A DNA stretch of 13,200 nt from Clostridia bacterium (lineage in GTDB: Bacteria > Bacillota > Clostridia > Oscillospirales > Acutalibacteraceae), in NCBI GenBank assembly GCA_017534365.1, contig JAFWCS010000303.1, positions 1 through 13,200 on the forward strand, given 5' to 3'. Each line of letters begins with the position of its first letter. Within the stretch, counting starts at the first letter, position 1. The notes beneath the pieces are model-generated. The model searched no databases, was not told the origin of the DNA, and was given only the letters and a program-made list of their open reading frames with translations. A program made the position numbers and the translations under genes. Positions 1 through 6,657 of the stretch are shown here, piece by piece.

Positions 1-1152
1 CTGCTGGTGATCCTGCTGGCGGTCTACGCCGCTTCGGTCACGGGACTGCTGACGGGGGAATACCTGACGGAATCGCCCGCGCGCCTGTCCAGGATCCCCG
101 CGCAGGAGCTGACGGAGATCGGCAGCCCGTATAAATTCTATTACCAGCAGCTTGAAACGGTGGAGCAGCACGTCTACAACCGGATCCTGAGAGAGGTGTA
201 TGACCTGCCCGAGGAGATCCGCGTGCCTGCCATCGACGGCACGCAGCTGGACCACGTCTTCTCCGCGCTGCTTTATGACAACCCCGATCTGTTTTTCGTC
301 GGGCGGAAATGCACCCTGATCTCCCGCCCGATCGGCACCTACTGCGCGATCAGATATATCATTGATCCCGCGGAATACGAAGCGCAGAAGCAGGCGCTCG
401 AGGCGGCCAGGGACAAGGTGCTCGCCACGCTGAGCGATCCGTCCGATCCGTGGCAGACGGAGCTGGAGATCCACGATTACGTGGTCTCGCACTGCAGCTA
501 TGAGATCGAGGACGGCGACCTGACCTATTCCTCGGCTTACGGCGCGCTGATCAACGGCGTGGCCGCCTGCGAGGGCTATTCCAAGGCGGCAAAGCTCCTG
601 CTGGATGCGGCCGGGATCGAAAACGGCCTGGTCAGCGGGCAGGCGAAAAACAGCGAGAACGGCGTCGGCGCGCACATGTGGAACGCCGTCAACGTCAACG
701 GCGATTTTTATCATCTGGACTGCACCTGGGACGATCCGGTCGGCCAGGACGGCAAAGAGATCCGGCTTTATGCGTATTTCAATCTCAGCGACGAAGCCAT
801 CGGCGCGACCCACAGCGATTTCTCCCATGACTTCGGCTGCACGCAGATGAAAGAAAACTATTATGTCAAGACCGGCACGTATTTTGAAAGCTACGGCAGG
901 GAGGACGAGGCGCAGCTCGCGAGGCTGATCGCGGCCGCTCTCAAACGCGGTGACACGCGGATCCAGCTGCGATTCGCGACCGCGCAAGCATATCAGACGG
1001 CGGAAAAGCAGCTTGTGAAGGAGCAGCGGATCTATGACGTTCTGCAGGCGGCCAGCGCGCAGGCTGGCGAGCCGTTTTCCGCAAAATCCCTGCTGTTTTA
1101 TAAAGATAACGAGCTGCGGATGCTCACATTCCAGCTGCGATCGGAGGAATAA
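1..1152 (+). CDS. Transglutaminase-like (papain-fold) exported protein, 5' partial
   Basis: The frame is open from the first base. A GTG at 7 could be a start, but the hydrophobic stretch ([17 protein letters not shown]) looks like the middle of a signal anchor, so the true start is probably upstream of the window. Numbering from the GTG, residues about 145-260 form a transglutaminase-core domain. The Cys-His-Asp triad is visible: Cys188 in AACEGYSKA, His223 in GAHMWNAV and Asp238 in [10 protein letters not shown]. In bacteria this family includes cysteine proteases and peptide-crosslinking or cell-wall-associated enzymes; the substrate here cannot be told. The N-terminal 110 residues and C-terminal 90 residues match nothing I recognise. 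Its last codons contain the GGAGG ribosome binding site of folE, two bases downstream, so the two are probably translated together. The fold is well supported; the biological role is unknown. Confidence 0.85.
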   Translation: MLVILLAVYAASVTGLLTGEYLTESPARLSRIPAQELTEIGSPYKFYYQQLETVEQHVYNRILREVYDLPEEIRVPAIDGTQLDHVFSALLYDNPDLFFVGRKCTLISRPIGTYCAIRYIIDPAEYEAQKQALEAARDKVLATLSDPSDPWQTELEIHDYVVSHCSYEIEDGDLTYSSAYGALINGVAACEGYSKAAKLLLDAAGIENGLVSGQAKNSENGVGAHMWNAVNVNGDFYHLDCTWDDPVGQDGKEIRLYAYFNLSDEAIGATHSDFSHDFGCTQMKENYYVKTGTYFESYGREDEAQLARLIAAALKRGDTRIQLRFATAQAYQTAEKQLVKEQRIYDVLQAASAQAGEPFSAKSLLFYKDNELRMLTFQLRSEE

Positions 1153-1154
1153 CG

Positions 1155-1721
1155 ATGGATCGAAACCGAATCGAAAACGCCGTGCGCGAGATCCTGCTCG
1201 CCGTGGGCGAGGATCCCGACCGCCCGGGTCTTCTGGAAACGCCGGGGCGCGTCGCGCGCATGTATGAGGAGATCTTTGCGGGGCTGGAGGACGATCCGAC
1301 CCGGCACCTGAAATTCTTTGACGAACAGGGCAATGAGGAAATGGTGATCGTGCGGGATATCCCGCTGTATTCGATGTGCGAGCACCATCTGATCCCCTTC
1401 ATGGGCAAGGCGCATATCGCTTATATTCCGCAGAACGGCAAGGTGATCGGGCTCTCGAAGCTTGCGCGGATCGTGGACTGCTATGCCAGGCGTCCGCAGC
1501 TGCAGGAGCGGCTGACCGCGCAGATCGCAGATTTTCTCTTTGAGCAGCTGGAGCCGCAGGGCGTGGCGGTGGTCGTGGAGGCGGAGCATCTCTGCATGAC
1601 CATGCGCGGCGCGCGGGCATCCGGCGCGCAGACCCGCACCTCGGCTTTGCGCGGCACGATGCGAAGCGACGCGCGCACCCGCGCGGAGGCGCTGGACCTG
1701 CTGACGGGAGGGAACGGCTGA
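1155..1721 (+). CDS. folE: GTP cyclohydrolase I
   Basis: FolE converts GTP to 7,8-dihydroneopterin triphosphate, the first step of folate synthesis. The 188 residues match the usual compact bacterial type I enzyme. Visible signatures are [17 protein letters not shown] near the N-terminus, the zinc-site motif [20 protein letters not shown] (Cys75, His78), [24 protein letters not shown], and [10 protein letters not shown] with the third zinc ligand Cys147. The ATG start is preceded by GGAGG at 1143-1147, inside the end of the upstream gene. The stop overlaps the folP start by one base (TGATG), so translation is coupled to the next pathway gene. The C-terminal motif around [11 protein letters not shown] is also typical. 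The call is secure. Confidence 0.97.
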   Translation: MDRNRIENAVREILLAVGEDPDRPGLLETPGRVARMYEEIFAGLEDDPTRHLKFFDEQGNEEMVIVRDIPLYSMCEHHLIPFMGKAHIAYIPQNGKVIGLSKLARIVDCYARRPQLQERLTAQIADFLFEQLEPQGVAVVVEAEHLCMTMRGARASGAQTRTSALRGTMRSDARTRAEALDLLTGGNG

Positions 1722-2545
1722 TGCTCCGCGCGCGTGATTATCAGTTCCCGCTCGGGAAGCGCACCTACGTGATGGGGGTGCTGAATTACACGGCCGATTC
1801 CTTTTCGGACGGCGGATTATATAATACGCCGGAGGCCGCCGCAGCCTGTGCGCAGGCGATGCAGGCAGCCGGCGCGGATATCATCGACCTCGGCGCGCAG
1901 TCCACGCGGCCGGACGCCGAGCTGCTCACCTGCGCGCAGGAGCTGGAGCGGCTGGAGCCCGCGCTGGCTGCCCTGCAGGGCAAGCTCAGCGTCGCGCTGT
2001 CGGTCGACACCTTCTACCCTGCCTGCGCCAGGATCGCGCTGGAAAACGGCGCGGCGATCATCAACGACATCAGCGGCGAATTCAACGGCGAGATGGCGGC
2101 GCTGGCCAAGGAGTTCGGCGCGGCCTATATCGTGACGCACAATCCCTGCGGCGCGGGGATGGAGGCGGCGTATCCGGACGGGATCGTCAGCGCTGTGCGC
2201 ACATTCTTCCTGGACGCGCTGTCACTTGCCGCGGACTGCCGCCTGCCGCGCACGCAGCTTTGCCTGGATATCGGGCTGGGTTTCGGCAAGAGCTATGAGG
2301 ATCAGCTCACCCTTCTGCGGGAGCTGGAGTGGGTGAAATTCAGCGGCGTTGCGCTCGTAGCAGCCGCCTCGCGCAAGCGTTTTATCGGCAGGGCCAGCGG
2401 CGAAAAAGCGCCGCAGCAGCGGGATCCCGGCACCGTCGCCGCCCATACGGCCGCGATTGCCGGCGGCGCGGATCTCATCCGCGCCCACAACGTCGCCGCC
2501 GCCGTGCAGGGCGCTCGTGTGGCGGATGCGATCTACAGGAGTTAG
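1721..2545 (+). CDS. folP: Dihydropteroate synthase
   Basis: FolP condenses 6-hydroxymethyl-dihydropterin pyrophosphate with p-aminobenzoate to give dihydropteroate; it is the sulfonamide target. The 274 residues form a TIM barrel with nearly all pterin-binding signatures in order: MGVLNYTADSFSDGG (about 18-32), IIDLGAQSTRP (about 54-64), SVDT, INDISG, LDIGLGFGKS, ASRKRFIG and a C-terminal RAHNV. Two motifs depart from the common form. The segment usually reading MH(N/M)R is VTHNPCG, and the terminal RVHDV is RAHNV; the phosphate-binding Arg and His are kept. The ATG overlaps the folE stop, and GGGAGGGA at 1706-1713 is the ribosome binding site. Downstream, the folate operon is interrupted by repeats and a DUF559 gene before folB resumes. 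Confidence 0.96.
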   Translation: MLRARDYQFPLGKRTYVMGVLNYTADSFSDGGLYNTPEAAAACAQAMQAAGADIIDLGAQSTRPDAELLTCAQELERLEPALAALQGKLSVALSVDTFYPACARIALENGAAIINDISGEFNGEMAALAKEFGAAYIVTHNPCGAGMEAAYPDGIVSAVRTFFLDALSLAADCRLPRTQLCLDIGLGFGKSYEDQLTLLRELEWVKFSGVALVAAASRKRFIGRASGEKAPQQRDPGTVAAHTAAIAGGADLIRAHNVAAAVQGARVADAIYRS

Positions 2546-2565
2546 GAATGAACTGTTCCTTGTAG

Positions 2566-2605
2566 GGAATGCTGCCCGCGGCATTCCGCGCGGCGGTACG
2601 CCGCG
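2566..2605. repeat. Pair of GC-rich palindromes after folP
   Basis: Two perfect hairpins lie back to back. GGAATGC (2566-2572) pairs with GCATTCC (2581-2587) around an 8-base loop. CGCGGCG (2589-2595) pairs with CGCCGCG (2599-2605) around GTA. No T-run follows, so this is a poor intrinsic terminator. The preceding TTGTAGGG and the palindromic form resemble short intergenic repeats common in gut Firmicutes, but I cannot check copy number. It opens a stretch of stacked repeats filling the gap between folP and the DUF559 gene. Confidence 0.55.
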
Positions 2606-2644
2606 AAGCATCTCAAACAAGACCAATGGCGACGCACAACACGG

Positions 2645-2687
2645 CCTTCCCCTCGAGGGGAAGGCGATTCGAGGGCTGCCGGCGGTG
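2645..2687 (+). repeat. 43-base direct repeat, left copy
   Basis: This copy matches 3127-3169 at 42 of 43 positions with a fixed offset of 482 bases; the only mismatch is G2655 against A3137. The first 20 bases form a hairpin, CCTTCCCC-TCGA-GGGGAAGG. The rest begins GCGATTCGAG and ends GCCGGCGGTG. Similarity stops sharply at both edges. The two copies bracket the DUF559 gene and could be a target duplication, a duplicated older repeat, or the site of a recombination event. Confidence 0.85.
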
Positions 2688-2696
2688 CGTGAGAAG

Positions 2697-2747
2697 GCTT
2701 CTCCTTGAGGAGAAGCTGTCGCCGCAGGCGACTGATGAGGTGGGATC
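2697..2747 (+). repeat. Left inverted hairpin arm of the DUF559 cassette
   Basis: Two hairpins lie in tandem: GCTTCTCC-TTGA-GGAGAAGC (2697-2716) and GTCGCC-GCA-GGCGAC (2718-2732). They are followed by TGATGAGGTGGGATC, which runs up to the ATG of the DUF559 gene. The reverse complement of 3093-3147 has the same layout: a hairpin with a TTGA loop, a GC-rich variable stem, then GGATGAGGTGATC. GAGGTG at 2737-2742, inside the arm, is the only plausible ribosome binding site for the DUF559 gene. Confidence 0.75.
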
Positions 2748-3116
2748 ATGAACAAAACCAACAATCCCCGCTTGACGCCTTATGCGCAAAAACTGCGGCG
2801 AGAAATGACAAAGGAAGAACGCCGTCTTTGGTATGAGTTTCTGAAAGATTCGCCGGTCACGGTCAACCGACAGAAAGTGCTTGGCCGTTACATTGCAGAT
2901 TTTTATTGTGCAGCTGCAAAGCTGATTATCGAAGTTGACGGGACACAGCATTTTGAAGACGCCGGTTTGGCAGCAGATCAAGTTAGAGACGCTTATTTTT
3001 CCGAATTGGGTCTGCAGGTGCTGCGATACCCGAATAACGAGGTCAACGAGAATTTTGAGGGCGTTTGTGAAGATATATTGCTGCATCTGGGAGATCACCT
3101 CATCCGACCTCGCTGA
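2748..3116 (+). CDS. DUF559 (Vsr-like, PD-(D/E)XK) endonuclease-domain protein
   Basis: The 122 residues match the usual size of stand-alone DUF559 proteins, which have the fold of very-short-patch-repair endonucleases. Visible family features are an N-terminal helix with MTKEERRLWYEFLKD, then VNRQKVLGRYIADFYCA, the core LIIEVDGTQH and the C-terminal LGLQVLRYPNNEV. The Asp of IADFY and the Glu and Asp of IEVDG are the likely metal-binding residues, so it looks catalytically intact. Target and role are unknown for the family. The ribosome binding site lies in the left hairpin arm, and the last residues (about DHLIRPR) and the TGA lie in the right arm, so gene and repeats form one unit. GC is clearly lower than in the flanking fol genes. 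A role in repair, in repeat mobility or in defence cannot be decided from sequence. Confidence 0.85.
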   Translation: MNKTNNPRLTPYAQKLRREMTKEERRLWYEFLKDSPVTVNRQKVLGRYIADFYCAAAKLIIEVDGTQHFEDAGLAADQVRDAYFSELGLQVLRYPNNEVNENFEGVCEDILLHLGDHLIRPR

Positions 3117-3147
3117 CGCTCGGCCACCTTCCCCTCAAGGGGAAGGC
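3093..3147 (-). repeat. Right inverted hairpin arm of the DUF559 cassette
   Basis: Read on the minus strand this gives a CCTTCCCC-TTGA-GGGGAAGG hairpin, a GC-rich spacer and GGATGAGGTGATC. This is the same order as the left arm, with diverged stem bases. On the plus strand it overlaps the 3' end of the DUF559 gene, supplying the final codons and the stop at 3114-3116. Stem bases differ between the arms while the loop and the GATGAGGTG end are kept, which suggests that structure and end sequence matter. Confidence 0.72.
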
Positions 3148-3169
3148 GATTCGAGGGCTGCCGGCGGTG
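3127..3169 (+). repeat. 43-base direct repeat, right copy
   Basis: This is the second copy of the repeat at 2645-2687, with one mismatch. It begins with the CCTTCCCC-TCAA-GGGGAAGG hairpin shared with the right inverted arm. The following ACACAGGGGACGG resembles part of another short intergenic repeat type that I recall from clostridial genomes, but this is unverified. Confidence 0.85.
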
Positions 3170-3260
3170 ACACAGGGGACGGCATTTGCCAAAGAAACCA
3201 AGTTCTATAGAAAGAATTGCGTGAATGATCTCATTTTTTTGAAAAAGGCAGGGATGACAT
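3170..3260 (+). other. Leader region before folB
   Basis: This AT-richer stretch separates the cassette from folB. It holds a 10-base palindrome, TTCTATAGAA (3203-3212). A weak promoter-like pair is also present: TTGCCA at 3186 and TATAGA at 3206 with only 14 bases between. AGGGA at 3250-3254 is the ribosome binding site for the TTG start of folB. I see no convincing terminator or riboswitch. Whether folB and its followers need a local promoter after the insertion is unclear. Confidence 0.35.
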
Positions 3261-3641
3261 TTGCAGGACCGTATTCTGATCCGCGGGCTGCGGGTGTATG
3301 CGTATCACGGGGTCAACCCGGAGGAAAAGCGCGACGGGCAGCCGTTCATTTTCGATATTGAAGCCAACGTTGATCTACGGCGCGCCGGGCAGACCGACGC
3401 GCTGGAAGACACGGTCAGCTATGCGCAGATTCTCAAGGAAACCGTGCGCGTGGCGACCGCGCAGTCCGACGATCTGCTCGAGCGTGTGGCGCAGCGGGTG
3501 GCAGAGGCGCTGTTTGCGCGTTTTGAGGCCGTGACCGCGCTGCATATCACGCTCAAAAAGCCGGAAGCGCCGATCCGCGCCGATTTCGACTGGGTCGGCG
3601 TCGAGATCTTCAGAACACGGGAGGAAGTCGACCATGCCTGA
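3261..3641 (+). CDS. folB: Dihydroneopterin aldolase
   Basis: FolB cleaves 7,8-dihydroneopterin to 6-hydroxymethyl-dihydropterin and glycolaldehyde. At 126 residues it has the normal length. Diagnostic stretches are GLRVYAYHGVNPEEKRDGQ, with the active-site Glu at 21 or 22, YAQILKETV, and ITLKKPEAPI with the catalytic Lys at about 100. The start is a TTG at 3261, six bases after AGGGA; no in-frame ATG fits, and homologues begin just ahead of the I-x-I-x-G-L strand as here. It overlaps folK by 8 bases, so coupling with the next pathway step is kept even though the link to folP is broken by the DUF559 cassette. The function is secure; the rare start codon may lower expression. Confidence 0.95.
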   Translation: MQDRILIRGLRVYAYHGVNPEEKRDGQPFIFDIEANVDLRRAGQTDALEDTVSYAQILKETVRVATAQSDDLLERVAQRVAEALFARFEAVTALHITLKKPEAPIRADFDWVGVEIFRTREEVDHA

Positions 3642-4113
3642 GGCCGTGATCGCGCTCGGCTCCAATCTGGGAGACCGGCAGGAGAATCTGCGCGCGGCGG
3701 TGCGGGCGCTGGCCGCGCTGCCGCAGACGGCGGTGCTGGCGTGCTCCGCCGTTTATGAAACCGTGCCCGTGGACTGCGCGCCCGGCGACGGCGATTATCT
3801 CAACGCCGCGGTCAGGCTGGAAACGGCAATGCCGCCCGCGCTGCTGCTCGGAGCCTGCCTCGGCATCGAGGCGGCGCTGGGGCGGGAACGGCCGTATCGC
3901 AACGCGCCGCGCACGCTGGATCTGGATCTGATTTTATACGAGGGTTTTGCGCAGAACGACCCGTGGCTGACCGTGCCGCACCCGCGGGCGGCGGAGCGCG
4001 CGTTCGTGCTTGCGCCGCTGCGGGATCTCTATCCCGACGGCGCCGCCCCGGGCTTTCCGCTGCCGGATCTGCCGGCGGACGGCGTGCGGCGCACGGATCT
4101 GAAATTGAGGTGA
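3634..4113 (+). CDS. folK: 2-amino-4-hydroxy-6-hydroxymethyldihydropteridine pyrophosphokinase
   Basis: FolK transfers pyrophosphate from ATP to 6-hydroxymethyl-dihydropterin, producing the substrate of FolP. The 159 residues are full length. Seen in order are ALGSNLGDRQENL (4-20 region), YETVPVD, YLNAAVRLET, and the family signature GRERPYRNAPRTLDLDLILY, whose Asp pair binds magnesium. VPHPRAAERAFVLAPLRDL follows. The ATG lies inside the end of folB with GGAGGA at 3620-3625 upstream. With folE, folP and folB this completes the pterin branch; folC, folA and the p-aminobenzoate genes are not in the window. Its stop is five bases before the next ATG, so transcription continues into non-folate genes. 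Confidence 0.96.
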   Translation: MPEAVIALGSNLGDRQENLRAAVRALAALPQTAVLACSAVYETVPVDCAPGDGDYLNAAVRLETAMPPALLLGACLGIEAALGRERPYRNAPRTLDLDLILYEGFAQNDPWLTVPHPRAAERAFVLAPLRDLYPDGAAPGFPLPDLPADGVRRTDLKLR

Positions 4114-4118
4114 AAACG

Positions 4119-4292
4119 ATGACGCTTTGTGAAACCTGCGCGTTTTTTGATTATGATGAGGAACAGGACTGCGACGTCTGCACCGTCAACCAGGACGAGG
4201 ACGATCTTTACCGCTTCCTCTCCGGCGGCGGCAAGGAGTGCCCCTATTACCGGGCATACGACGAATACAAAATGGTCCGCAGGCAGAATTGA
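4119..4292 (+). CDS. Small Cys-rich protein, DUF6472-like
   Basis: This is a 57-residue acidic protein starting MTLCETCAFFDYDEE. Five cysteines are arranged C4-x2-C7, C18-x2-C21 and C41-P-Y-Y, a pattern fitting a small metal site. The length, the DEDDLY segment and the CPYYRAYDEYK ending match what I recall of the DUF6472 family of clostridia, whose function is unknown. The ATG at 4119 is supported by GAGG at 4107-4110, at the end of folK, and leaves a five-base gap. A longer reading of the same frame from 3963 runs through folK in the wrong frame and is not real. The gene lies directly before the SurA-like gene, with an AAAGGAG ribosome binding site between. Zinc or iron binding is a guess from the cysteines. 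Confidence 0.82.
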   Translation: MTLCETCAFFDYDEEQDCDVCTVNQDEDDLYRFLSGGGKECPYYRAYDEYKMVRRQN

Positions 4293-4313
4293 CCGGAAAG
4301 GAGCAACAACAAA

Positions 4314-5957
4314 ATGAGCAAGCAGAAAGCAAACGGACGAAAAGCAGAGAAAGCCGTCCGCGCTGCGGAAGAAACGCGTCTGCGCAAGCTGCGCATCGCG
4401 CTTGCGGCGTTGCTGGCCGTCGCCGTCGTGGCCGGCGGCGCATGCGGCATCCGCGCGCTGGTCAAGCGCCATGCGCGCCAGACGGAGCCGACCGGCACGA
4501 GCGCCGCCTCGGATATCCTTCCGGAGGATCTGGCCTCTGCGGATTATACTTACGTTGATTATAAGGGCATGCAGATGCCGGCCGTGTTTGCGGATCTGAT
4601 GCGTGAAGGGGAGACGCTGCGCGCCGAACTCTGCAAGGAAGGCGTCGTGATGAAGGTCGGTTCGCGCGACATTTCCCAGACGGAATTTGAAATGTATTAT
4701 TACGATCAATACCGCAAGGCCAAGAAATCGGCAGAGAGCACGCTTTCCACCTACGGACAGAACCGCAGCGGATTCGATCCGGAAAAGCTGCCCGGCGACC
4801 AGATCCGCTCCGGGACGAGCACGTGGGAAGCCTATTTTAAGGAAGAAGCGGAAAAAAAGCTGCGCTACGAAGCAAGCTGCTATGAAATGGCGGCGCAGGC
4901 CGGCACGAAGATGAATGACTACAGCATCTCTCTCATGCAGGAGCGGATCAACGGTACGCGGCTGCAGGCGGAGCTGGATAAGGTGAGCGAGGACGAGCTG
5001 TTCCGCAACAGCTACGACGGCTTGAATGTTTCAGCGACCCTGTATTACACCCGTCTGATCATGAACGCGATGACCAGCTCCTTCCAGGCGCAGTGGTCAA
5101 ATGCGTATGCCGACGGTCTTTCGCAGCAGGCGCTGCAGGCTGCGTTTGATGCGGATCCGCACAGGTATCAGGCGATCGACGCGCGGATCTATATGGTTGA
5201 GGCGCAGGATGCCGATGCGGCGAAAGCGGATGCTGCAAAGGTGCGCACGGAGCAGGAGCTGATCGCGTTTGCCCAAAAATATCATCCGAACAAGGACGTC
5301 GACATGAACGTGTTCACGGATTTTCGCTGCACACGGTATTCGATCGTTGACGATACCTACGGAGAAGCCGTTTCGAGCTGGCTCTTTGACGAGAGCCGCG
5401 AGATCGGCGTCTGCGGGCTGATCGACGACGGCCTGTTCCTTTATCTGGCCGTGCCGCTGAGCAAGCCCTATCTCTCCACGAGCGTCGAGGCGGAGCTGAT
5501 GGCCTTTGATTTCATGAAGGAAAACGAAGATTCCGTCGCTGAGATGAAGGCAAAGGCGGAGGACTTCTGTGCGCAGGTGAAAGCCGCCGGCGGCAACGCC
5601 GAGGCGTTTGAGAAGATCGCGCTGGAAAACGGCGAAGACGCGGCGCGCAACACCGTCTCCATCACGGATTTTACCGAATACGGTCCGGCGGTTTATCTCT
5701 TTGATCCGGCGCGCAAGCCGGGCGATCTCACCCTGATCAAGCAGGAGGATTATTATCTGGCCGCCATGTTCCTGCAGAAAAACGCGGAGGATTTCGACTG
5801 GATTGACGAGGTGAAAACGAAGCTGGTCAGCGACGACTGGGAAAAGACGGAGGCCGATTTCGAAACGGACAACGCCGGGAAACTCAATGAAAAGGTCGCG
5901 GCGCAGGCGATTTCCGCGGTGAATGCCAGGCTGGAAACCGCGCTGAAGAACAGCTGA
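4314..5957 (+). CDS. Membrane-anchored SurA-N-like / putative peptidylprolyl isomerase-type chaperone
   Basis: The protein has 547 residues. A short basic cytoplasmic tail (1-27) and one membrane helix (about 28-47, rich in Ala, Leu and Val) leave about 500 residues outside the membrane. Residues about 112-136 (VMKVGSRDISQTEFEMYYYD) resemble the start of SurA/PrsA-type chaperone domains, and the rest is mostly helical and charged. I do not see a clear parvulin active site, so isomerase activity is doubtful. Such proteins usually help fold exported proteins. AAAGGAG (4297-4303) precedes the ATG at a good distance. It lies between the small Cys-rich gene and the HAD phosphatase gene, ten bases before the latter. 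It could also be an unrelated secreted protein with chance similarity; the coding call is firm and the function moderate. Confidence 0.7.
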   Translation: MSKQKANGRKAEKAVRAAEETRLRKLRIALAALLAVAVVAGGACGIRALVKRHARQTEPTGTSAASDILPEDLASADYTYVDYKGMQMPAVFADLMREGETLRAELCKEGVVMKVGSRDISQTEFEMYYYDQYRKAKKSAESTLSTYGQNRSGFDPEKLPGDQIRSGTSTWEAYFKEEAEKKLRYEASCYEMAAQAGTKMNDYSISLMQERINGTRLQAELDKVSEDELFRNSYDGLNVSATLYYTRLIMNAMTSSFQAQWSNAYADGLSQQALQAAFDADPHRYQAIDARIYMVEAQDADAAKADAAKVRTEQELIAFAQKYHPNKDVDMNVFTDFRCTRYSIVDDTYGEAVSSWLFDESREIGVCGLIDDGLFLYLAVPLSKPYLSTSVEAELMAFDFMKENEDSVAEMKAKAEDFCAQVKAAGGNAEAFEKIALENGEDAARNTVSITDFTEYGPAVYLFDPARKPGDLTLIKQEDYYLAAMFLQKNAEDFDWIDEVKTKLVSDDWEKTEADFETDNAGKLNEKVAAQAISAVNARLETALKNS

Positions 5958-5967
5958 GGAGACGCAG

Positions 5968-6657
5968 ATGCAAAGAAGATTTGACGCGGTGCTGTTTGAT
6001 TTTGACGGTACGGTTGCGGATACGGGCGCGGGCATCTTTGCCTCGGCAAACCATGCGGCGCAGGCGCTCGGGTTCCCGCCGCCGACCGAGGCGCAGCTGC
6101 GCAGATTTGTCGGACCGCCGCTGCTGGAATCCTTTCAGGAGCTGATCGGCATGACGCCCGAGCAGGCGCAGGCGGCGGTGACCGCCTACCGCAGTTATTA
6201 TGAAGCGCATGCGATCTTTCGCCTGACGCTTTACCCCGGGATGCGGGAGACGCTCGCGGCGCTGCATGCCGCCGGCGTGCGGGTCGTGATCGCCAGCTCC
6301 AAGCCGGAACGCTTTGCCCGGCGGATCACGGCGCATCTCGGGCTGGATCCGCTGATCGACGATTTTTCCTGCCCGCGGGATGATCGCGTGCATGAGGATA
6401 AGGAAATGCTGATCCGTCGCGCCCTGCGCCAGGGCGGCGTCGAAGCCGCGCGCGCGGCGATGGTCGGCGACCGGTGCTATGATATGATCGGCGCGGGGCG
6501 TGCAGGGGTCACAGCGATCGGCGCGGCCTACGGCTACGGCGGCGCGCAGGAACTGCTGGCGTCCGGCGCCTCGCAGCTGATCGATACCCCGGCGGCGCTG
6601 CTGCCGCTGGTCGGCGTCGCGCCGCAGGACCCCGGAAATCTCACGGAGGATCTATGA
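5968..6657 (+). CDS. HAD-superfamily hydrolase, phosphoglycolate phosphatase-like
   Basis: This is a 229-residue HAD hydrolase of subfamily IA with a helical cap. Motif I is LFDFDGTVADTG, with nucleophile Asp11 and acid/base Asp13. Motif II is IASSK (Ser110/Ser111). Motif IV is VGDRCYDMIGA (Asp168, Asp172). The cap contains FVGPPLLESF, typical of the PGP/5'-nucleotidase-like members found in Firmicutes. The substrate is a small phosphate ester that cannot be named from sequence. A link with dihydroneopterin triphosphate dephosphorylation is tempting given the fol genes, but nothing in the protein supports it specifically. GAGGAG (5956-5961) overlaps the upstream stop. The stop overlaps the next start by four bases (ATGA). 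Confidence 0.88.
   Translation: MQRRFDAVLFDFDGTVADTGAGIFASANHAAQALGFPPPTEAQLRRFVGPPLLESFQELIGMTPEQAQAAVTAYRSYYEAHAIFRLTLYPGMRETLAALHAAGVRVVIASSKPERFARRITAHLGLDPLIDDFSCPRDDRVHEDKEMLIRRALRQGGVEAARAAMVGDRCYDMIGAGRAGVTAIGAAYGYGGAQELLASGASQLIDTPAALLPLVGVAPQDPGNLTEDL

Larger units (their letters stand above)
2645..3169 (+). mobile_element. Repeat-bounded DUF559 nuclease cassette within the fol operon
   Basis: The unit is, in order: direct repeat (2645-2687), hairpin arm (2697-2747), the DUF559 gene (2748-3116), an inverted and diverged copy of the hairpin arm (about 3093-3147), and the second direct repeat (3127-3169) overlapping that arm. It sits between folP and folB, genes otherwise packed with their partners. 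Hand counting gives about 48% GC for 2821-3060 against 75% for 3661-3720 in folK, which supports foreign origin. There is no transposase, so it is not a classical insertion sequence. It could be a non-autonomous or REP-like element that carries a nuclease gene. The architecture is read directly from the sequence; mobility is inferred. Confidence 0.6.

Noticed and set aside
2457..2764. Short open frames through the repeats between folP and the DUF559 gene
   Set aside because: Their sequence is translated hairpin repeat, without ribosome binding sites or protein-like composition.
2645..3169. CRISPR-like direct repeats
   Set aside because: There are only two copies, 482 bases apart, with a gene between them and no spacers of regular length.
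3170..3260. Tetrahydrofolate riboswitch before folB
   Set aside because: Only a short palindrome is present in 91 bases; I could not build the paired helices and pseudoknot of that class.
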